Of a stretch of DNA of 64,000 bases, positions 56,054-64,000 are shown one piece after another. The stretch spans positions 62,001 to 126,000 of the forward strand of contig JAKSZP010015898.1 in assembly GCA_022478985.1 (NCBI GenBank), given 5' to 3'. The position numbers and the translations under genes are program-made. The stretch comes from Massospora cicadina. Lineage: Eukaryota; Entomophthoromycota; Entomophthoromycetes; Entomophthorales; Entomophthoraceae. Numbering within the stretch: the first letter of the stretch is position 1; each line of letters opens with the position of its first letter. The notes under the pieces are model-generated. The model did not search any database and was not told where the DNA came from. It saw only the letters and a list, made by a program, of their open reading frames with translations.

Positions 56054-56800
56054 TCATGAACCAAAAAAACCTCCTCGATGAATATTAAGTGTAAATACGC
56101 CACTACTTGGTGGTGGCGAATTTGCAGTGTACCGTTTGTAGATTTTCAAGTAAAACTTTGGTCTCCCCTGTCCTGGTAATATAATTCCTGGGCCCACATG
56201 GGGCTCAAACTGCAATTGCTGATATGGCCCAACAAAATTCCCTATAAAGTCCATCTGGAACTTCAGTCACTAAGTCAGTGTTCATTACAACCTAATGCTT
56301 GGGTGAAATAGATATAGGTCCAGCATCTCTGAGCGGCATCCCTTGATATTCATAAATCTGTTGGGGAAGGGCCCAGGTTTTGCCCTTTACCTGATGGTAT
56401 CTCTTAGGGATTACTCTGTCGCTATAAGCTAGATTGATATTCCCCATATGCACCAGATCATTTGGCACTCTACAAGAGGTGGAGTGAATTGGGAAGTGCT
56501 GACCCAATATCTCGAAAGTCTCATCTGTCATATCAATGGTAGCCCCATAGTGTCGCAGAAGGCAGTTACAATTACAGATCATAATTGCTATTCAGTAACA
56601 TTATAGCTGGGTCTACCACAACAATAGAACCAAATTGCAATGGAAGTGCATTGTATGCTTCCTCAGAGACCATGTTTTCTGCTCCAGCAGTTCCATATAC
56701 CATCTGGTGTTCCACATCAGGTTTTAATGTCAACATGGCCACCAATTTGTTGGAGACTATATTGATGGGGCACCAGTATCTATGATGGCACAGATCTGGG
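56054..56800 (-). pseudogene. Gypsy E protease and linker
   Basis: The protease site AIIDTGAP lies near 56795-56765. The linker block RHYGATIDMTDETFEILGQHFPI is in 56582-56292, here given as its start and end only. It is equivalent to 51061-51547 in D. Confidence 0.72.
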
Positions 56801-56899
56801 TTCTAGCTACAACCAGGTTGCAGTAAGTACATTCCAAGTAAGATGCATCTCGACTGTTTATATTATGGACATTTAAAGATTATCTGTTTCCAAGGAAAC

Positions 56900-58235
56900 A
56901 TGAAATCCCTTCACCAATTCTGGAATATTGTTTTATAATAGTGTTGAATGGAAGAGTGACGCGTATTGCTTTCCAAGAAAGGTGCATCATAGGAGGGGTC
57001 TAACTTTTCAGGGGAAACTTGGTCAAACATTTGACAAGCATATGGCAAAACCTGCATCTGAGACCTCTTTTTTACCCTAGCCGCAGACTGCACTTGTGTC
57101 AAAACATTCACCTCCCCAGCTGGCTTCTGATATAATACTGACTCATTATGCAAGGGAACTTCCGCTTAATATTCTAAAATGGGTTCTAATGAAACGTTTA
57201 GGTTTGGTATAGCGGAAATATAGAGTCCCATCTCTACTCCGCTCAAGCTTTTCCCTTACAGTACTGTTCCTGATGTACGCAAGAGACCAGTTGATTGGGG
57301 CACCACTGTGTCAGATATTTCTGTTGACTGAATATGAAACAGAAGACACCATAGGACCCATGTCCCTGATTAATGTGAAACAAGCCACATTTAGAGTTGG
57401 GCTGGAAGTAATCAGCGTAAACATGTTTAGGGCGATAGTTGGGCCAGTGATGATAAGTAGGTATGGGGAGGACGTTTAACTGGGGAGGGTAACTTAGTGA
57501 ATCTGAACTGGACAGACAAAGTTCCTCAAGTAAGATGATTCAGCGGTAGTAGCAGAAGAATTCCGCTCTTATTAGGTGGAGGGAAGTTGGCTGATATATG
57601 GCGTAAAAACTGAACAATTTTAAGCAAAGGTACATCTTCATCCAAAATTGGGGTCATAACATTATACAACTCACGGTATGGCTTCACAGCAAAAGTCATC
57701 GCAATACACATATCAGATTCTGATAAAATCCTGGCCAAAATTAGCACTTGAGCTTCCATTGTAGATTGCTCAGCAAACGTGGTGAGGGTCCCATTCTGCT
57801 GAAACCTGATGAGCAAAATTCTGCCTTCCTCTGTGACATCTTTGCAGTTCCTCTGAACAACTGCACCACTGTCTTGTTGGATTCTTGGTATGTAATGGAA
57901 CTTCCTGAAAGATAACAGACGACTTGATCAGCACTTCTGACATCCAAGGTAGAAATCAGCAGTTTTGCTCTCCATCAATCTGAGGCTCCTTCTGTCACAA
58001 TTTCAAATCGCTCAAAGAACCCATGAATATTCCCTTCACAATCAAATGGAGGCAGCTTATTTCTGCAAACCTCCTGCAGAAACTCATTCTTTTATTTAAG
58101 CACAGCGTCCAGGGCAAGCTTGAGTTCTGCATATTCAACAGTTGCAGTATCTCAGGATGATTCCTTTCCAAAGCAATCCTGATATGAAATGACCATTGAC
58201 TGAGGAACTTTTATCACTTTTTGTGATTGATCAAT
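56900..58235 (-). pseudogene. Gypsy E gag, broken
   Basis: Readable pieces are 57947-57741, 57816-57526 (YRELYNVMTPILDEDVPLLK, as in D) and 57153-56911. The zinc-knuckle position near 57300-57360 has lost its cysteines. Confidence 0.7.
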
Positions 58236-58239
58236 GAGC

Positions 58240-58257
58240 CCTCTGTAATGAGCACCA
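58240..58257 (-). promoter_or_regulatory. Primer-binding site of gypsy E
   Basis: TGGTGCTCATTACAGAGG on the minus strand, next to the 5' LTR. Confidence 0.75.
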
Positions 58258-58258
58258 C

Positions 58259-58752
58259 TGCTATAAAATTGGCGGAATTGTTGAGATATGCCATAAGGAA
58301 TCTTGCACAGGGTTCAGCCCACTGAACAATAAGACCAACGATATGATGATCATTGTCCTTGGAACAACATAATAAACACATTAATAAATATGGAGCATTT
58401 GCTCCCATTACACTCTTTTTTTTTAATATATTAAATATAGCGATACTCGCTGTTCCACTCAATCTAAACTAATAACAACCTACTTTCTCCATCATCTCAT
58501 CTCTCTTATATCATAGCGACTTCAGTTAATACAACTTTCATGGATTAGTAATTTAAAATTCTGTATCTCATTGTTCCAGAAACTCTTCATTCATTGATTT
58601 TATGATTGCCCAATTTGAAGCGATTTCCCAACTCAAAATCACCACTTCTTAAGACGCTCTAATAATCAAGACTCCTATCAAACTTGGCGGATTCCATCCA
58701 TTCTGCTATAACATCTTAGGGATTATTGTCCAGTCATAACTAAATCACAACA
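58259..58752 (-). repeat. 5' LTR of gypsy E
   Basis: 494 bp, TGCTATAAAATTGGCGG...AAATCACAACA on the plus strand. It is a partner in sequence to the LTR of D. Confidence 0.85.
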
Positions 58753-59028
58753 AAGACATTAAACTACAAAGAACCATGAGAGTCTGCTGCGTCTACTTTG
58801 GTAAGCTGTATGATCACGAAATTTCTTAGCTAGACTAGTGTAATATGCTTTAGTTTGAAGTTATATCAGTAAGTCCGTTAAGTTAGTCAGATAGTGGTGG
58901 GGCTTTACTTTTCCAGTATCATCCACACAGGTATAAAGCAATGCTGGAAAAGCTGGATGTCTTCCATTGAGTAGTTGTAAGGGACTTTTCCCATTGATGA
59001 ATGATATTTAGTAATATATGCACTGATG
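58753..59028 (-). mobile_element. Gypsy fragment 'F' (post-integrase region)
   Basis: It matches the post-core integrase region of A (4740-4960), including the TTTTCCAGTATC block and GTAGTTGTAAGGGACTTTTC. It is cut by the E LTR on the left and LINE 4 on the right. Confidence 0.7.
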
Positions 59029-59124
59029 GCACTTTTCTTTCTCGTTGCAAACACTTTTGCAACCTATTCAATTCAAGACTGAATCTAAATTTGATAATCT
59101 CACAGAGAAGATTAGTCTGCGCCC

Positions 59125-60535
59125 ATGTCAGGGAGCAGTTGGGTAAGCAAGGTAAGAGGAGCAGGTGGAAGGCCCACGGCCTCCAACGTTCAAAAATGCC
59201 CCGGAGAATCTGGCGGAATAGACAAAAATCTCAAAAAACCAGCGGTCACAATTTCCCTGGAGATACTCACATGGCAAGCACGATGCAACCAATACATCAA
59301 CACACCACACTCCCAGCCACTTTCATCGGTGGAATTTGGAGTCTGTGTTTATCTGGACATCCAAAAAACGGCCTTATGGGAAAAATTTTGTAAAGATGTA
59401 CACAAAATTTTCCCAACCGCGGTGTACATTGTACCTCACTCCATGTCGCGCAGTTGGCTGGACCTAGGTTTTGAAAGCAAAATAGCAGCAGACGAGGCTG
59501 CAGCGGTGTGCATAGTGGTTGATCTCCCCAAAGGGCAATGGGTCGTTGAAACCAAACGCACCAGATGGACAAAATCAAACCAAATTTTCCTCACATTTGA
59601 CTTTTTGCCTACTAAAGTAAAACGTGACATTTTGGAACAACACCTGAAAGATGGTCTCGCCGTATATGATGAAATAAAATCTTTTGAAATGCAGCACTTC
59701 ACGCTGATGCCACACCTGTGCACCGGCAAAGCCATCACAGTTCTGACCCCAACTGAGTAGATCGTGAAGGACCTAACCCAGATCCCGCACTCCACTTTTA
59801 TTGATATTGCAGGGCATACCACCCACCCATTCTGGGTAACCGTGGACAGCATGCCCCCCATTTGCACCCACTGTGACACGTTTGGCCATAAGGCGCACGC
59901 ATGCCCCATCAAGGAGGGCGTCACATTCCAAGAGCACCCCTTGGCAGCCATGGCCAGCGGAGAGGCACACTATGAACCAACCGCAAGCACCAAGGAGGCT
60001 TTCCCATGGGAGCACAAAGCTGCTACCTATTGGTAAATCCCATCTCCCCGCAGGAGCGGAAGAAGGCCAAGCAGGCCCGCAGGGCTGCGTAGGCGAAGCA
60101 GCCAAGGCCACCACCGCTATCCCACAATCACAACACCAGGAGGACATGGAGACCTTCGCGGCAGAAGCAACTTGGGAATTCATCATCCAATCAGATTGGG
60201 AAGCTCATGCTGAGTGGGCCACTCAATCTGAGGATCTGATGGGAGATTTGATCTCACCCAATCGCTGCACCCAAGCTCCAGTCAAAATTGACTTGGGACC
60301 TATCCCAACTGAAAAAAAAATTTTGACCTGCTCGATGGTACACTGAACTCATCCGCACTGCAAAAAATCATCTGACGTCAGATAAACAAAATTGAAGGCC
60401 AAAGCCAACACGACTCTTTCTGCAAATATCAACAAAAACCCCAATAGCGTTGCTGCTAACACCCAAACTGCTGTGAAAGCCCGTGGGGAACTTGAAGAGG
60501 CTGGTGGGCCTGGGGGCCCACCCCCTCACACCTAA
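59125..60535 (+). pseudogene. LINE 4 ORF1, nearly intact first two thirds
   Basis: It starts MSGSSWVSKVRGAGG. It is open for 212 codons and then meets a TAG at 59758-59760, where LINE 2 has GAG. The same frame continues with the knuckle CTHCDTFGHKAHAC (about 59863-59905) to a frameshift near 60030. The rest is in another frame to 60346. The natural stop TAA is at 60533-60535. Confidence 0.82.
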
Positions 60536-60541
60536 GATGCA

Positions 60542-63500
60542 ATGGGGAAACCTTCACTAAAGTGATGTTGAATATTGCTGGACTCAAGGCCTCCCCGTCC
60601 TGGGCTAGGAAACTGAGTTTTTACAATACAATTTACCCGTGGATATCCTGGCCATCCAGGAGTCCCACTGTCCATGAGGTTCCGAGGAAACTTGGAAAAC
60701 AATGCTCCTCCCATATCTATCATTATGGTCAAAGCACTGTGGGGTGCTAATTCAGAAAAATAATTTTTTCAAATTCACATCCTCAGAAACATTCCTAAAT
60801 GGCTGAGTGCTCATCGGCACCTTCTCGTGGGCTGACGTTGTGCACGCAATTGTCAACATCTATGCCCCAAACAGTGCACACGAGCATCAGGAATTTTTCT
60901 CATTGGTCAAATCCCTACCGCTACCCCCTGATTCTTTCCTAGTTGGCGACATGAACTGTTGGCTAACCTCACCAACGGACCGGTGGCCTCCCTCACCCCA
61001 CGCCCCACAGGGTCATGTAGAACTACGCGTTCTAAAAGCCACCCTTGGGTTAATGGATGCGCTGCCGCAACATGCCCCACTGCTCAAAAACATGACACGT
61101 CCCCACGTCCACAATGGCCAATTAAGGTCTATGACCTGCATCGACCTTATTCTAATGCTGGCAAGTTCCAACCCCACATCTCACACTTCAAAACAATTAA
61201 AAGTAAATCTCTGATCACCGACTGGTCTCAATAACCTACCACTTACCCACCACAGTTGCAAAGGCCCCACATTGGTGCAAAATCCGCCCCCCCAAGCTTG
61301 CGTCGCCAGGATTTTCCATGTGGGTGGAAGAGGCAGCTTTGGCAAAATCGTTTGTTGCACCATTTTGTGTGGACCCCATTTCCACATGGGCAACTTAAAA
61401 AGAGGACACCATCCACCACTATCGCCATATCTCCTCCAGGCGCTCACAAGCCACATCGGCAGTTATCTCGTGCACTCTGGCGGAATTGGCCCACTTAGAG
61501 TCCAACATTCCAGCCACAGGATATAGCCCTGCATGGGGCCAGAAGTGGGTGGAGGCAGCCACCCACCTCAACGCACTTGAAAGGCAACACAAACATTGGG
61601 TTTGTGTCCAATACAGGCCACACGCATCACTAAAGGCAACAAGTGCACCGCATACTTCTTTAAAAAAAATTTCGCACCACGCCAGAGCGTGGCCTGCACA
61701 CAGGTGCAAAGATCGGATAATTCCATTGCAGACACACTGGCCAAAGTGGCAATCGTAATGCAAAAATATTACTCCAAGTTATACCGAGCTGAACCAATTC
61801 AGCCGGCTGAAATGGCGGAATTTCTTGATTGAGCTCATATCTGCACTATTTTCTGATACCCAGAAATAATGAATTTAATTACTCGAACAAATTATGGACA
61901 GCCATTCGCGGTGCGCCAAACCAAAAATGCCCAGGCCCAGATGGCATTCCATATGAGTTCTACAAAAAATATTTCAAATACATATCCCCATTGCTGCTAT
62001 CCTCACTTAACCAAAGCCTGTTGGAAACGCGCCTCCTACCAGGCGGACATGAGGCCTTTACTGTCACACTCTTCAAGAAAGGGGATAAGCTTGACTTAGC
62101 CAACTGGCGCCCCATTTCCCTAACAAACACAGACACCAAATCTTAACAATCATTATGGCTAACCGTTTAGGGACTGTAGCATCTGCCACCATCTCCCCAG
62201 AACAATTCAGTTTCATTCCCAGAAGGTCGATTTGGGATAACGTGCACTCTGTGGCTAATGCATGTCAGTCCACAGCCTCTGGGGCACTGGTATTCTTGGA
62301 CCAACAAAAGGCCTACTATAGAGTAAACTAGGAATACCTAAGGGCCTGACTCCATCAATTCCGCCTACCCCCCGCTTCATAAACTGGGTAATGCTGCTCA
62401 CGGAATCTGCGACAATGGCAGTGCGTGGCCCAGGCTTCCTAACAGAAGTAGTCCGCCCTCAAAGGGGCCTACGCCAAGGAGACCCCCTTAGCCCACTCTT
62501 ATACAACTTCAGCCTTGACCCACTACTTCGGATCATGAATGCCCACCTCATTGGGGTCCATGCACCAGGCCAAGCCAAAGTCAAGATGATGGCATTTGCA
62601 GATGATTGCGTGGTGGGGGTGTCTAACAACAAAGATGTATGCGCGCTTGAAGCCCTCATCCAGGAATATTCCCAGGTAAGCAACGCGGCACTGAACGCCT
62701 CCAAAACTGAAATCATCCTCCTTGGTCAGTTTCAGAACTGCTGGGCCCCAGCAATTAGTTCCCAACCTGGCCCATCTGCTCGCCCACGTCCACGCCTCAC
62801 TAACTCAACACACACCGCTCCACTGGTGCTCCCCTTCGTGCCACGTCCTACCACAGGACCAGTGCGCCATCTGGGCGTGTGGATGGAGGCAGGCGGATAT
62901 GCGTCAGCAGTAATGGAGTGCCATATACTGGACAGCGTGATGAAGAGAATCGCCTCTCTCAGAGCCCACCCTACTACCCTCACTGGCAGGGTTGTTCTTG
63001 CCAACTCTATGCTCCTATCCAAAGTCTGGTTCAGAGCCCACGCCATCCCCTTCTCCCCAAGCTTCTTCAAATCCTGTATGCTTTGCTGCAAGGATAGCTT
63101 TGGTCCGGCCGCCCTCCACCAGTATGGCTAGAGGTCATGTTTGGCCCTCATCATCAAGGTGGCATGGGCCTGTTTGACTTCAAAGCCCATGCTGCCAAGA
63201 TCCTGGGGTCCTAGATCGCGGCCGTCACCGCTCCTACACTCCCATCCCAACACTGGTCCCGCGCAGCCCACATAACTTCTCCCGAGCCTTGGGCCTCAAC
63301 AATCCATCAAACCCCCACTCCCTGATGAAATACCTCGCATCACACACATTGGCCACAGGTCCTCATGGGACTAAAACCCACTACAAACGAATCCTACTCT
63401 CCATGCAAAGCGCAGAGTGGAGAATTCATATTAGTGGACATACAACCCGAAGAGGCCGCCCCTCTCCTCAGTTCACACAAGAGGTACAGGGGCTACCCAT

Positions 63501-64000
63501 CCATGATGGCGTGATCCCCATTCGACCCCATGTCCTATCCAGGGTGGACTACCTGGACATGATGGACATCCCTTATTCCACTGAGACCCAAAAGACTATC
63601 TGGAACTACGCACACCATCCCCTGTTGCAGCCTCAAGTCCTCTCCCATGTGTGGCGCTGCCTGAGGTGGGTGTATCATACAGCTGAGCGCTCTAACGCTT
63701 TACACTCATCCTGTATCGTGTGTGGCCAGTAAGGAACGCTGTTCCACCTCCTAAGAAGTGCCCCACCTCTAAAGTGATATGGCGCGAAATTCAACGTCTG
63801 GTGGGCCAGGATCAAACGCATCCCTTCAGTCTGTCAAGAGATATGTTTTCTCTATCAATGGCCTCCCCCTTCCACTGCCTCCCTCCATGCTCTGGTGGTT
63901 GCAATCGCCATGTGGACTATCCACACGATTATCTTGGATGCCATCGCTGGCTCCATCCCCACCCTCCCAGAAGCTGTCCACAGATTCCAGTCTCACTTGG
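60542..64000 (+). pseudogene. LINE 4 ORF2, endonuclease and RT, broken, cut by window edge
   Basis: The ATG at 60542 is in frame with the ORF1 stop, two codons downstream. The endonuclease has IQESH (near 60655) and GDMNCW (60946-60963). SDHRL near 61210 is in another frame. RT motif A reads QKAYYRVN, so the catalytic Asp is lost, followed by a stop. Motif B GLRQGDPLSPLLYNF and motif C FADDC are intact in 62391-63131. The C-terminal knuckle CIVCGQ-GTLFHLLRSA region near 63715-63760 is interrupted by a stop. Confidence 0.85.

Larger units (their letters stand above)
54154..58752 (-). mobile_element. Gypsy element 'E', 5' LTR through start of integrase
   Basis: A minus-strand relative of D and A. 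It has a 5' LTR at 58259-58752, a primer-binding site at 58240-58257, gag, protease, linker, RT, RNase H and the integrase N-terminal half. It is cut at 54154 directly by the LTR of D. Stops and frameshifts run throughout. Confidence 0.85.
59029..64000 (+). mobile_element. LINE copy 4, 3' end beyond window
   Basis: It begins GCACTTTTCTTTCTCG, the same 5' end as LINE 2. It is complete to the window edge at a point equivalent to about 39190 in LINE 3, so roughly 300 bp are missing. It inserted into gypsy fragment F. The other flank, needed to check the target duplication, is not in the window. Confidence 0.92.

Overview
This window is repeat-dense eukaryotic nuclear DNA. I found no intact host gene, no rRNA or functional tRNA gene, no CRISPR array and no bacterial-style operon. 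Almost every readable stretch is a retrotransposon or a relic of one. The families are non-LTR (LINE) elements with an APE-type endonuclease and RT, Ty3/gypsy LTR elements, tRNA-derived SINEs, a mariner-derived fold-back element and a Helitron/PIF1-type helicase relic. This mix, with AT-rich ground sequence, suits a transposon-bloated genome such as that of a large-genome fungus. Nothing here proves the lineage, and an invertebrate or protist host cannot be excluded.

Layout. 1-2992: LINE copy 1 (+), cut by the window edge. 3884-11929: a gypsy element (-, 'A') with both LTRs, carrying a nested 1.9 kb ORF1-only element (5774-7697). 12.0-17.6 kb: a LINE 3' fragment and several ORF1-only elements nested in both orientations. 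17.56-19.2 kb: gypsy relic 'H' (+). 20721-21059: SINE 1. 21729-26995: full-length LINE 2 (-), followed directly by an ORF1-only element (27012-28904); both sit in the same target site. 31115-41880: gypsy relic 'G' (+), broken by an ORF1-only element and by full-length LINE 3 (34228-39493). 42226-42720: helicase relic. 43644-50171: gypsy 'B' (-), with SINE 2 inside its 3' LTR. 50172-59028: three gypsy pieces 'D', 'E' and 'F' in a row (-), D carrying a mariner fold-back element. 59029-64000: LINE 4 (+), running off the window.

How the parts relate. The LINE supplies an RNA-binding ORF1 protein and an endonuclease/RT ORF2. Two kinds of element without RT, the ORF1-only elements (about 1.9 kb) and the SINEs (about 0.3 kb), end in a 3' tail that closely resembles the LINE tail and are flanked by target-site duplications. 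The simplest reading is one LINE machinery mobilising three classes of RNA through a shared 3' recognition tail. This partnership, with two of its members stacked in one target site, is the most interesting signal here. Every coding region is broken by stops, frameshifts or loss of catalytic residues, so I list them as pseudogenes. LINE 2 is the best preserved.
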